A stretch of 64,000 bases of DNA, taken from Eshraghiella sp051880035. GTDB taxonomy: Bacteria; Bacillota; Clostridia; Lachnospirales; Lachnospiraceae. Positions 1 through 8,261 of the stretch are shown here, in pieces. Numbering within the stretch: position 1 is the first letter of the stretch; every line of letters starts with the position of its first letter. The notes beneath the pieces are model-generated. The model did not search any database. It saw nothing but the letters and a program-made list of their open reading frames with translations, and was not told the DNA's origin. Location of the stretch: NCBI GenBank assembly GCA_051880035.1, contig JBJENE010000018.1, positions 1-64,000 on the forward strand. The letters run 5' to 3'. The translations under genes were made by a program, and so were the position numbers.

Positions 1-190
1 TTGTGATACCTCTTTCCTGTTCCTGCTCCATCCAGTCCATGGTTGCAGTACCTTCGTGAGTATCACCAATCTTATAGTTTACGCCAGTATAGTATAAGAT
101 ACGCTCTGTTAATGTGGTCTTACCAGCATCAATATGAGCCATAATACCGATATTTCTGGTTCTCTCTAATGGATATTCTCTTCCAGCCAA
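1..190 (-). CDS. fusA: elongation factor G, N-terminal fragment (cut by window edge)
   Basis: Translation GTPase that drives ribosomal translocation and, with RRF, ribosome recycling. Only the first 63 codons lie in the window. The reading begins MAGREYPLERTRNIG and contains the P-loop AHIDAGKTTLTERIL, followed by the start of switch I. The start codon is TTG at 190-188, placed by an AAGGAGG box about 8 bases upstream; no in-frame ATG lies nearby. It is the third gene of the str operon after rpsL and rpsG. Identification is secure; the rest of the protein lies outside the window. Confidence 0.97.
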   Translation of the reverse strand, partial: MAGREYPLERTRNIGIMAHIDAGKTTLTERILYYTGVNYKIGDTHEGTATMDWMEQEQERGIT

Positions 191-266
191 GGTATTTTCC
201 TCCTTATATTTCTATAATGTCCCTACGCACAATTTGATGCTGTCGGGACAAAGTCTGTATTTGAGA

Positions 267-737
267 TTAGAATCTGTAATGTGCGAAAGCCTTGTTTGCT
301 TCTGCCATCTTGTGCATATCTTCTTTTCTCTTAACTGATGCACCTGTGTTATTAGCTGCATCCATAATTTCATTAGCGAGTCTTTCTTCCATAGTCTTCT
401 CGCCTCTGGCACGTGAAAATGCGGTTAACCAGCGAAGTCCGAGAGCCTGTCTTCTGTCTGCTCTTACCTCGATAGGTACCTGGTAAGTAGCACCACCGAT
501 ACGTCTGGCCTTAACTTCAAGTACCGGCATAACATTGTTCATAGCTTCTTCGAATACTTCGAGAGCCGGCTTACCTGCCTTTTCTTCCACTTTACTAAAT
601 GCTCCGTATACAATCTTCTGAGCTACACTCTTCTTACCATCAAGCATGATGTTGTTGATAAGCTTTGTAACTATTTTACTGTTGTACATTGGATCTGCTA
701 ATACATCTCTTTTCTGAGTATGTCCTTTACGTGGCAC
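267..737 (-). CDS. rpsG: 30S ribosomal protein S7
   Basis: Primary 16S rRNA-binding protein that nucleates assembly of the 30S head and lies near the E site. The 156-residue length is normal for bacteria. It starts MPRKGHTQKRDVLADP and has the usual family motif GGATYQVPIEVRADRRQALGLRW around residues 80-103. It lies between rpsL and fusA in the canonical str order. In E. coli S7 represses its own operon by binding the rpsL-rpsG spacer. The 134-base spacer here (738-871) could serve that role, but I could not match a defined site. Confidence 0.98.
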   Translation of the reverse strand: MPRKGHTQKRDVLADPMYNSKIVTKLINNIMLDGKKSVAQKIVYGAFSKVEEKAGKPALEVFEEAMNNVMPVLEVKARRIGGATYQVPIEVRADRRQALGLRWLTAFSRARGEKTMEERLANEIMDAANNTGASVKRKEDMHKMAEANKAFAHYRF

Positions 738-871
738 GGTTCTTCCCTCCTTAATAGAATTAATTCATAGGTACTCACATGTGTCTGATGTGTTCGCGCC
801 CGGTATATTTTAAACCTGCAACCTACAGGAAAAATATTTAACCTCGGCACTAACTGACTAAAATGCGAATA

Positions 872-1291
872 TTACTTTGCGTCTTTTGGTCTCTTGGCAC
901 CGTATTTTGAACGCGCCTGTCTTCTCTTAGCTACGCCTGCTGTATCGAGTGTTCCTCTAACGATATGGTATCTTGTTCCAGGTAAATCTTTTACCCTTCC
1001 GCCTCTTACAAGAACAACGCTATGCTCCTGAAGGTTGTGACCTTCGCCCGGGATATAGCTTGTTACTTCGATACCGTTAGAAAGACGAACTCTGGCAATT
1101 TTTCTAAGAGCTGAGTTAGGTTTCTTAGGGGTTTTGGTCTTAACTGCTGTACATACACCTCTCTTCTGTGGAGAAGCAGTATCAATTGCTTTCTTCTGAA
1201 GTGAGTTGTAGCTCTTTAATAATGCAGGAGCAGTAGACTTCTTAACAGATGTCTGTCTTCCCTTTCTTACTAACTGGTTAAATGTAGGCAT
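872..1291 (-). CDS. rpsL: 30S ribosomal protein S12
   Basis: Decoding-centre ribosomal protein, 139 residues, first gene of the str operon. The sequence MPTFNQLVRKGRQ, the KTPKKPNSALRKIARVRLSNG segment and the RVKDLPGTRYHIVRG segment are diagnostic. The lysines in PKKPNS and RVKDLPG, where streptomycin-resistance substitutions arise in other species, are the normal wild-type residues. A strong RBS (CAGGAGGTG) precedes the ATG. Transcription comes from the consensus promoter at 1424-1452. Confidence 0.98.
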   Translation of the reverse strand: MPTFNQLVRKGRQTSVKKSTAPALLKSYNSLQKKAIDTASPQKRGVCTAVKTKTPKKPNSALRKIARVRLSNGIEVTSYIPGEGHNLQEHSVVLVRGGRVKDLPGTRYHIVRGTLDTAGVAKRRQARSKYGAKRPKDAK

Positions 1292-1371
1292 TCCTTTTCA
1301 CCTCCTGGTTAATAAATTTCCTTGGTTGCGAATCTGAATGTATCAAATTCTATATATGCAAACAGGTCCAG

Positions 1372-1413
1372 GGCTTATAAATACGCACAAAAATAAGCCA
1401 TGCACCCAGTGCA
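1372..1413 (-). promoter_or_regulatory. two hairpins in the rpsL leader
   Basis: The transcript starting near 1417 would carry a 5'-terminal hairpin (TGCAC-3 nt loop-GTGCA, 1401-1413) and then a 7-bp stem GGCTTAT/ATAAGCC with a 14-nt loop (1372-1399). Both arms are read directly from the sequence. Neither has a U-tract, so they are more likely mRNA-stabilising or ribosomal-protein-binding elements than terminators. I do not recognise a described riboregulator family here. Confidence 0.45.
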
Positions 1414-1423
1414 CGCAAGTTGT

Positions 1424-1452
1424 ATTATATCTGTAATATTTTTAGTTGTCAA
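1424..1452 (-). promoter_or_regulatory. consensus sigma-A promoter of the str operon
   Basis: On the minus strand, TTGACA (1452-1447), exactly 17 bases, then TATAAT (1429-1424): a perfect housekeeping consensus. It lies only 5 bases beyond the glf stop codon and about 135 bases upstream of rpsL. The str operon can therefore be transcribed independently of the polysaccharide genes in front of it. Confidence 0.9.
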
Positions 1453-1456
1453 TATT

Positions 1457-2554
1457 TTAATTAAATTCTTTTTTGCATACTTCGAATGCCGATTCTATTA
1501 CCTTGTCCATATCATAATATTTGTACTCTGCAAGGCGTCCGCCAAAAATAACTTTTGGTTCATCAGCGGCAAGTTCGGCATATTTGCGGTAAAGCATCTG
1601 GTTTGCTTCATCATTAACCGGATAATAAGGCTCCATACCTTCTTTCCAGTCTGTTGAGTATTCTTTGGAAATTACTGTTTTGGGCTGCTTTCCGAATTCA
1701 AAATGCTTATGCTCAATGATTCTTGTATAAGGCACATCGGATGATGTATAATTAACCACTGCATTTCCCTGATAATTATCTGTATCAAGAATCTCTGTTT
1801 CAAAACTTACGGTTCTGTATTGAAGTTTTCCGAAACAGTATCCGAAATAAGCATCTATCGGACCGGTGTAAATAACTTTTCCCCCAAGTGAATCGAAATA
1901 ATCCTTATCGGCAAGATAATCCGTGTTTAAAAGTATTTCACAACCCTCAAAAAGCTTCTCGGCAAGTCTTGTATATCCGCCAATCGGAATTCCCTGATAA
2001 GCAGCATCAAAATAATTATTATCGTAAGTAAACCGTACCGGAAGCCTCTTTATAATGAAGCTTGGCAGTTCCTTGCAGTCCCTGCCCCACTGTTTTTCCG
2101 TGTATTCCTTAATAAGCTTACGGTAGATATCTTCTCCCACAAGGCTTATCGCCTGTTCCTCAAGGTTCTTTGGCTCACCCTTAATGCACTGACGCTGTTC
2201 TTCGATTATCTTTTTCGCTTCATCGGGAGTTACGACTCCCCACATTTTGGAAAAAGTATTCATATTAAATGGAAGATTGTATATCTCGCCGTGATAGTTG
2301 GCTACCGGGCTGTTGGTATACCTGTTAAACTCCACCAGGGAATTAACAAAGTCCCATACCTCCCTGTTGTTGGTGTGAAAAATATGTGCCCCATATACAT
2401 GAACATTTATTCCTTCTATTTCTTTGCAATAAATATTGCCGCCTATATGGTTTCTCTTTTCCACAACAAGGCAGGTCTTGCCGGCTTTTCTTGCATGATA
2501 CGCAAAGACTCCCGCAAAAAGACCGCTTCCTGCCAGAACATAATCGTATTTCAT
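1457..2554 (-). CDS. glf: UDP-galactopyranose mutase
   Basis: FAD enzyme that interconverts UDP-galactopyranose and UDP-galactofuranose, supplying galactofuranose for surface glycans. The 365-residue protein starts with the dinucleotide-binding segment YVLAGSGLFAGVFAYHARKAG. It continues with EKRNHIGGNIY and YGAHIFHT, all hallmark UGM motifs, and has the C-terminal GGRLAEYKYYDMDKVIESA segment. It is the last gene of the polysaccharide cluster. No terminator is visible between it and the rpsL promoter. It implies a galactofuranose-containing polymer. Confidence 0.96.
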   Translation of the reverse strand: MKYDYVLAGSGLFAGVFAYHARKAGKTCLVVEKRNHIGGNIYCKEIEGINVHVYGAHIFHTNNREVWDFVNSLVEFNRYTNSPVANYHGEIYNLPFNMNTFSKMWGVVTPDEAKKIIEEQRQCIKGEPKNLEEQAISLVGEDIYRKLIKEYTEKQWGRDCKELPSFIIKRLPVRFTYDNNYFDAAYQGIPIGGYTRLAEKLFEGCEILLNTDYLADKDYFDSLGGKVIYTGPIDAYFGYCFGKLQYRTVSFETEILDTDNYQGNAVVNYTSSDVPYTRIIEHKHFEFGKQPKTVISKEYSTDWKEGMEPYYPVNDEANQMLYRKYAELAADEPKVIFGGRLAEYKYYDMDKVIESAFEVCKKEFN

Positions 2555-2583
2555 CTTTCCTCCGCCACAAAGTTCTGAATATG

Positions 2584-3429
2584 TTAATTCAGGTCACTTT
2601 TTAAAATGTTGTTCCATTCGCCGGCATTTTTAACACTTAAAACTTCTGCATCTGCATTAACTGATTTTAATCCGTCGCTGATTTTATTGATGACATTTAC
2701 ATCAGACCCACCTGAAAACATCACGATAACAGGTTTCAAATTTCTTTCCGTGCAGAATGAAATGACTTCAGAAAGTTTATTCGTCAGTATCTTAAGCGCA
2801 TTATCATTAACTTTAATTTTTTCTCCGGTTTTCCATGTATGCTTTTTATAAAAACCGGTCTTCTTTAAGAAACGGCTCCGGACAAATCCCATAACAAGTC
2901 CCGGATAATACATAACAGGGTATTTGGCTGTTTTAGGATCCTGTTTTTTCTTTAATGCAAGAAAAATATGCGGATGAATATATTTGTAATCAATAGGACT
3001 TATTGACGCTCCTAAATCTACCGCCTCTTTACAGTCGAAACAAAAGTAAACTTTGCCGCCATCTTTGACATGGCTGTGATATGTTTTCAAAGCCGCAAAA
3101 TTCATCAGCTGTGACCTTTGGTATGATGTACAGTTGTATGCTTTGTTTTTAATCGGTGCGAAATCGGTATATCTCCAGGCCTTTGTGGAACCTACCACGA
3201 TTGCGTCCATATCCCTGTAACCCAGGTCCTGAAAATAGCTTGACGGCTTGTCATGTGAAACCCAGCGTAAAAAAAGCTTGTTTGATGCAAAAATACAAAT
3301 CAGTACCGCAACAAGAACGGCTGCCATGATAATAACCGGAACAATTCCCACAAGGAAAAATAATCCGACGGCTAATCCTGCATATACCAGAAACAGCAAA
3401 AACAATACTGCCAATTTTTTCTTATTCAT
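2584..3429 (-). CDS. membrane-anchored protein of unknown function in the polysaccharide cluster
   Basis: I do not recognise a named family. The 281 residues begin with two closely spaced hydrophobic segments (about residues 7-28 and 30-50), then a soluble domain. That domain holds MDAIVVGSTKAW near residue 75 and a second Rossmann-like segment, LKPVIVMFSGGSDVNVINKI, near residue 232. The GST/SGGSD pieces are loosely reminiscent of SGNH-type or nucleotide-binding folds, but this is not sufficient for a call. It lies between an aldo/keto reductase and glf with short spacers and a good RBS (AAGGAG), so it is co-transcribed. A role in modifying or handling the surface glycan is inferred from position only. 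Confidence 0.85.
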   Translation of the reverse strand: MNKKKLAVLFLLFLVYAGLAVGLFFLVGIVPVIIMAAVLVAVLICIFASNKLFLRWVSHDKPSSYFQDLGYRDMDAIVVGSTKAWRYTDFAPIKNKAYNCTSYQRSQLMNFAALKTYHSHVKDGGKVYFCFDCKEAVDLGASISPIDYKYIHPHIFLALKKKQDPKTAKYPVMYYPGLVMGFVRSRFLKKTGFYKKHTWKTGEKIKVNDNALKILTNKLSEVISFCTERNLKPVIVMFSGGSDVNVINKISDGLKSVNADAEVLSVKNAGEWNNILKSDLN

Positions 3430-3441
3430 AATTCAATCTCC

Positions 3442-4287
3442 TTAATATCCGGGACAGCATCTTGATTCAAGGAAAAGCTTAAGATGTCTGTCCAGACTTG
3501 TAATCAAATCCATGTCTTCCTTTGTCAGGTCAAAAGAAAAAATATCTATATTTTCTTTAACTCGTTTTGCGCTGCTTGTTTTTACAACAGGAACAAGGCC
3601 TCGTTCCACATGCCATCTGATAATCAGCTGAGGAACCGAAACATTGTATTTGGCCGCAAGGATATTCAATACCGCATTATTCCTTACATCCACAATCATA
3701 CGGCCAAGAGGGCTGTACGCCTGCAATGTAATATTGTTCTTCTTACAATACTCAACCAGAGCATCCTCTGTATTCAACGGATGAATTTCATTCTGGGCAA
3801 CCATCGGCACATAATGAGCACCTGCTGCCTCAAGCTGTTTGAAATGTCTCTCTTTAAGATTACATACACCGATGTTCTTAACAATTTTCTCTTCGTACAG
3901 TTTTTCCATCGTAAGCCAGGTCTGCACGAAAAATTCAGGCTGAGGCCAGTGAATCAGAAGCAGATCCCAGTATTCCATTCCTGTTTTTTTGAGAATATTG
4001 TTAACAAAAGGACGGATATCACCTTTTCTGTCAATCATCTGCCATGAATCGATTTTGGTAGTGAGGAAGAAATCCTCTCTTTTACAATTCTTGGTCTCGT
4101 ATGCTTTCTTGATTGAGTTGGCAAGCATTTCTTCGGTATGGTAACTTGGAGATGTGTCAAATCCATATACTCCGTTGTCAACCGCAGCATCCACGACAGA
4201 ATCCATATCTGCCTGCGACTTCATCTGAAACGATCCCAGTATAATTTGTGGTATTGTATTACCGTTATTTAACACCACGGATTTCAT
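3442..4287 (-). CDS. aldo/keto reductase
   Basis: NAD(P)H-dependent oxidoreductase of the AKR superfamily, 281 residues. The catalytic tetrad is visible as D44 (GFDTSPSYHT), Y49, K78 (LTTKID) and H113 (LLIHWPQ). GVCNLKERHF and LQAYSPLGR are the usual later motifs. It lies 12 bases from the MenD-like gene upstream and 12 bases from the membrane protein downstream, so it is operonic. In this setting it may reduce a sugar or an acyl precursor for the polysaccharide. The substrate cannot be read from the sequence. Confidence 0.93.
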   Translation of the reverse strand: MKSVVLNNGNTIPQIILGSFQMKSQADMDSVVDAAVDNGVYGFDTSPSYHTEEMLANSIKKAYETKNCKREDFFLTTKIDSWQMIDRKGDIRPFVNNILKKTGMEYWDLLLIHWPQPEFFVQTWLTMEKLYEEKIVKNIGVCNLKERHFKQLEAAGAHYVPMVAQNEIHPLNTEDALVEYCKKNNITLQAYSPLGRMIVDVRNNAVLNILAAKYNVSVPQLIIRWHVERGLVPVVKTSSAKRVKENIDIFSFDLTKEDMDLITSLDRHLKLFLESRCCPGY

Positions 4288-4299
4288 TCTTGTTCTCTC

Positions 4300-6012
4300 C
4301 TATTTTTTGAATATTTTTTTTATCTGGGAAAGCTTTCCCTGGTTCTTAAACTGTCCGTAAAACTCTTTAAGCATTTCGGCATCTGATTTCTTGTCGGTAA
4401 ATACTTCAAGTACAGCCGGTCTGTCCTGTGCAGGATTAATGAAATCATCCAGAACTTCATCATATTCCTCTTTATTTGCTGCAGAATAGTAATTAAAGTT
4501 CTTGCTTTCAATCCAGCCTCTGGCACTTGTGAAATGTTCTGCCGCAATATGTCTGTTCAGGGTAGGAATAACTTTCTCGCCCATGAAGAAATGGAATTCT
4601 GCGGCACCGCTGTTATTTACAAGAAGAATTCTTACATTTTTGCCAATATGTTTAATCTGAAGGGCATTCATGTCATAGAAGAAACTCAAATCCCCTATAA
4701 CGAGGAATGCAGGTGTATCTCCGGCAATTACAGACTGTCCCATAAATGTTGACATTGAACCGTCAATACCAAACGCACCTATATTGCTATAAGATGTGAT
4801 ATCTTTCTCAATCGGACAGTGCTGCATAATTCTTGTAGCATTTAATATACCGGTATGGAGAATTGCACCTGCCGGTATTTTCTCAGAAAGTTTCTTAATA
4901 ACATATGAGTTTCCGAAAGGAAGATCCGGAAGTGCTGTTTTGGCAGCATAGTCAGCCCACATATTGTAATACTTTTTGTTATTTGACATAGTGAGTGTTG
5001 CGCACTCTGAAAAATAGCTGAAGAAATCGTATGGTGTACACTCAAAAACGGTGGTAAGACTCTTAAAGATATCACATACCATTCCGCTTTCGGTAATTGA
5101 CCAATGCTCACATTTGCCCGGTCTAAGTCTTAAAATATCCTTAGCTCTTGAAACAAAGTTTCCTCCAAGTGAAATCACTATTTCAGGCATAAACTCATCA
5201 AACTGGTCAATAGGAATAACCTGTGCGGCACCAAACAAATCCAGGCATCCCGGACATTCCATATTTGAAATGTGTTCGGTTGCAATTACGCAGTTATATT
5301 TTTTAGCAAACTTGGTAATGCATTCAACTTCTTTAGGTGTAGGAGGTATCCTCTCACCACATATTATCATGATTCTGTCTGCATTTTTGAGGCGGTTAAA
5401 TTTCTCTTTCCACCCCTCTTCATTTCTGCCATATTCAAGACGGTTAATTACCTTAACCTTCGGAAGTTCAGGCTCTGAAAAATCACCTATTCCTCCGGCA
5501 ATCGGAATATCAATCTGAACAGGTCCGCTTCCGTGATGCTTTAATTCAAGAATTGCCTCGTTAATTACACGCTGGCAGTACCACTCATCATCTGCGTTAT
5601 TAACCATAGGAAGCTTAACGCACATTTTACAGAAGTTTTTAAACATGTCCACCTGGTCAATCATCTGGTTTTCCATCTGTCCAAGCATGTAAGGATGTCT
5701 GTCCGCTGTAATAACAAGAAGCGGAACATTAAGATAAAATGCTTCCGTTACACCGGGCATATAATTGCTTGCCGCAACTGAAGATGTACAGCAGATAGCC
5801 ACAACTTCACCGCCAAGCTGCTGTGAAAGACCTATTGCAAAATAAGCCGCACTTCTTTCATCAACTACGGAATAACACTTAAAAAATTCATCCTGCTCAA
5901 GGGAATGAACAATAGGTATATTTCTTCCTCCCGGTGAGAGCACAACATGTTTTACATTATGGGCTTTCATCAAAGCCACCAGATACTGTACGCTTTTAAT
6001 CTTTGAATACAT
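4300..6012 (-). CDS. MenD-like thiamine-diphosphate-dependent enzyme
   Basis: ThDP enzyme of 570 residues with the three-domain layout of the acetolactate synthase/MenD family. The catalytic-type glutamate is in VDERSAAYFA (E52). A pyrimidine-domain segment, CTSSVAASNYMPGVTEA, lies at 75-91. The metal/ThDP motif GDLSFFYDMNAL starts at residue 440 and closely matches the MenD version of this motif. SPGGRN (26-31) and an arginine near 394 sit where MenD has substrate-binding arginines. No other menaquinone gene is present. The neighbours are an aldo/keto reductase and pyruvyl transferases, so an acyl- or keto-sugar precursor for the glycan is a reasonable inference. True menaquinone synthesis cannot be excluded from sequence alone. 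Confidence 0.85.
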   Translation of the reverse strand: MYSKIKSVQYLVALMKAHNVKHVVLSPGGRNIPIVHSLEQDEFFKCYSVVDERSAAYFAIGLSQQLGGEVVAICCTSSVAASNYMPGVTEAFYLNVPLLVITADRHPYMLGQMENQMIDQVDMFKNFCKMCVKLPMVNNADDEWYCQRVINEAILELKHHGSGPVQIDIPIAGGIGDFSEPELPKVKVINRLEYGRNEEGWKEKFNRLKNADRIMIICGERIPPTPKEVECITKFAKKYNCVIATEHISNMECPGCLDLFGAAQVIPIDQFDEFMPEIVISLGGNFVSRAKDILRLRPGKCEHWSITESGMVCDIFKSLTTVFECTPYDFFSYFSECATLTMSNNKKYYNMWADYAAKTALPDLPFGNSYVIKKLSEKIPAGAILHTGILNATRIMQHCPIEKDITSYSNIGAFGIDGSMSTFMGQSVIAGDTPAFLVIGDLSFFYDMNALQIKHIGKNVRILLVNNSGAAEFHFFMGEKVIPTLNRHIAAEHFTSARGWIESKNFNYYSAANKEEYDEVLDDFINPAQDRPAVLEVFTDKKSDAEMLKEFYGQFKNQGKLSQIKKIFKK

Positions 6013-6027
6013 TAAAATATCCTCCTG

Positions 6028-7119
6028 TTATTTCAAAAGTTCCTGAAGGTGGGTCTCTGATACTGCCCTTAACCGCTCAAGATTATTTTCAACTGTTTCC
6101 CAGTTAATCTGCTCATCAATGCTAAAATCTTTTTCGTAGTAGATTTTTCTTTCTAAGATACGCCTTTCAATTCCCAGTTCATTTAACAAATCCCAGACTC
6201 TGTTGTTAAAGCCGCCCTTTGTCTCCAACTCTGAAAGGAACTGCTTATGGAATATTATGGAAAATACCGTACCGTGGAACGAATTGGTTACCACATACTC
6301 CGCATTATATATCATTGTAAGGAATTCTTCAGGAGAGCAATCGAACAAAACATTAATTCCCTCTTCCTTAATATCCTTTTTAACCCTGTTATGAAGATGA
6401 TAGACCTCAAGGCCTTTCTCCTTCGCAAGATTAACGGCATATTCTGCCATTCTGTTCTGAGGATGAACCGAATATATAAAAATATATGGTTTGGCAGGTT
6501 TCTTATCAGTCAAAACTTTCTTCCATACATCGGCTTTTACAAGGAGTGTCGGATCCACATCAAGGTTGACACTTTGTCCCGTTATGTCTGCCACATAATC
6601 CCTTGATTTGCTCTCTCGTATTGAAAGCGAACCAAAGTTCTGAAGCATCTTAATCTCATCTTCCGGGAATTTGTATCCTCCGAGGCTGACCGCATAAGAT
6701 GCTTTACGGTTCTTCTCATTAACAAAGTCAAGCATATAAGTATGGTCATTTCCGCATACATCCATATTCCATACCTGATCGCTTCCGGTAATGATTATAT
6801 CCATGTCGCCTGTCACTTTGGCGATATTATCCCTTGTACACGCCTCCGTGAGTTTAAGATTATTGGCGGAAAACCTCCTGAAAAGCTTTTTCTTGCGCTT
6901 TACCTGTGGAACACCCTTGAGTGTGGTTTTCCAGCTGTTTAATTTCTTTTTGTTAAGCCCCCACAAAAGCCTGTATGCATTCTCCACATAACTGCTTCGG
7001 TAGTCAACAACTTCTGCATCCGCACCGAGTTCTGTGAGTTTCTCCTGCAGACCATAGCACTGTAAAAGTGCACCGTAATTAATTGCTCTGTGAAAGGTTA
7101 AGATTCCGATTTTTTTCAT
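6028..7119 (-). CDS. polysaccharide pyruvyl transferase family protein (copy 1)
   Basis: Member of the PS_pyruv_trans superfamily, which transfers pyruvyl ketals from PEP onto surface sugars or performs related glycan transfers. The 363-residue protein starts KKIGILTFHRAINYGALLQCYGLQ. It contains IIITGSDQVWN near residue 110 and the C-terminal signature YVVTNSFHGTVFSIIFHK near residue 280. It overlaps the upstream GT2 gene by 4 bases (ATGA), which indicates translational coupling. Two further copies lie at 11305 and 12437. The acceptor sugar is unknown. Confidence 0.93.
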   Translation of the reverse strand: MKKIGILTFHRAINYGALLQCYGLQEKLTELGADAEVVDYRSSYVENAYRLLWGLNKKKLNSWKTTLKGVPQVKRKKKLFRRFSANNLKLTEACTRDNIAKVTGDMDIIITGSDQVWNMDVCGNDHTYMLDFVNEKNRKASYAVSLGGYKFPEDEIKMLQNFGSLSIRESKSRDYVADITGQSVNLDVDPTLLVKADVWKKVLTDKKPAKPYIFIYSVHPQNRMAEYAVNLAKEKGLEVYHLHNRVKKDIKEEGINVLFDCSPEEFLTMIYNAEYVVTNSFHGTVFSIIFHKQFLSELETKGGFNNRVWDLLNELGIERRILERKIYYEKDFSIDEQINWETVENNLERLRAVSETHLQELLK

Positions 7120-8171
7120 TTTTTCTGTTTTCCTCTTAAAATTGTTTTATCAAGTAAGTTCTGAACCTTAACCGAAGCCTTCATATATTTCCGGTTAAGA
7201 AGCTTTTTCTGACCCGCATAATTCTGTTGAAGAAAGAGTATGGCTTTAGCAAGTTCCAGAGGACATACTCCGTCATTAATCTTTATTATATTGGTAATTA
7301 CTGCGGCAACAAACTGTGAATTTCTTGCATCAGGATTTGTATTCGCGTGTGCCCAGAAAAAGTCTGTACATGTCTTTTTGTGAACCTCATAAAGGTCTGT
7401 GTTAAATTCCTTTAAAATATCTAACATCCGCATATGGCTTGTCTCTGAGCCAAGTCTGGTCTCATGATACTTCTCCGGAGAACTCATAACACTGCCCGGA
7501 TTCCTGAAATAATGATAATACGGTCTGTTATCCATTACGCACTTGTTCCATGTGCGTGCCGTTTCCACAAGCCATATTCCATCCTCCGCAACACTGACAG
7601 TCTCGTCAAAAAGAGAAAGACTTCCGTCAGGTTTCATAAGTGAAGACTTTTTATATATTTTGTTCCATATATAGTTTCCGTATCCTGCTTTTTTACCATA
7701 ACTGCCGCATTTTATAAGAATATTATAAAAAAGATCATATGAATTGCCTACACCGGTAGGAGCATTGGATGTCTGTTCGACAGATAACTTCTTACCGTCA
7801 TCCACATACCAGCCAAAATATGCAACATCCGCATCTTCTTCCACAATCTGAGAAAGAATTGTCTCATAAGTATTTTCATCAATCCAGTCATCAGCATCGC
7901 AGAAATGTACATAATCTCCCGTACACTCCTTAAGTCCGCGGTTTCTTGCGGAACTAACTCCTCCGTTCTTCTGATGGATTACTTTAACTCTTTCATCCTT
8001 TTCTTTGTATTCATCACAGATCTTACCTGAATTATCAGGGGACTCGTCCTCAACAAGAATAAGTTCTATATTCTTATAGCTTTGTCCAAGGATACTTTCA
8101 ATACATCTGCTTACATATTTTTCAACATTATAAACAGGAACAATAACGGAAATTTTATTTGAGTTATCCAT
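7116..8171 (-). CDS. family 2 glycosyltransferase
   Basis: Cytosolic GT-A fold glycosyltransferase, 351 residues from the chosen start. The ATG at 8171 is preferred because GAGGAGG lies 6 bases upstream; 13 further in-frame residues upstream have no RBS. It begins MDNSNKISVIVPVYNVEKYVSRC and carries GGVSSARNRGL (70-80) and the metal-binding DADD (92-95). It is translationally coupled to the pyruvyl transferase downstream. A sigma-A promoter lies about 30 bases upstream of the start. Donor and acceptor are unknown. Confidence 0.93.
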   Translation of the reverse strand: MDNSNKISVIVPVYNVEKYVSRCIESILGQSYKNIELILVEDESPDNSGKICDEYKEKDERVKVIHQKNGGVSSARNRGLKECTGDYVHFCDADDWIDENTYETILSQIVEEDADVAYFGWYVDDGKKLSVEQTSNAPTGVGNSYDLFYNILIKCGSYGKKAGYGNYIWNKIYKKSSLMKPDGSLSLFDETVSVAEDGIWLVETARTWNKCVMDNRPYYHYFRNPGSVMSSPEKYHETRLGSETSHMRMLDILKEFNTDLYEVHKKTCTDFFWAHANTNPDARNSQFVAAVITNIIKINDGVCPLELAKAILFLQQNYAGQKKLLNRKYMKASVKVQNLLDKTILRGKQKK

Positions 8172-8201
8172 GCTTTCCTCCTCATACATATAACTAACAA
8201 A

Positions 8202-8230
8202 ATTATACATTCTGCGACATTATTTATCAA
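8202..8230 (-). promoter_or_regulatory. internal sigma-A promoter in the polysaccharide cluster
   Basis: Minus strand TTGATA (8230-8225), 17 bases, TATAAT (8207-8202). It sits in the 90-base spacer between the Fe-S/GT fusion gene and the GT2 gene. It would drive the distal half of the cluster (GT2 through glf) on its own. Confidence 0.7.
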
Positions 8231-8261
8231 TACAAGATATGCATTAAAAATAGTGTAAAAA

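Noticed and set aside
3484..4047. 187-codon open frame on the plus strand
   Set aside because: It is fully antisense to the aldo/keto reductase, lacks a ribosome binding site and has no family features; the reductase has an intact catalytic tetrad.
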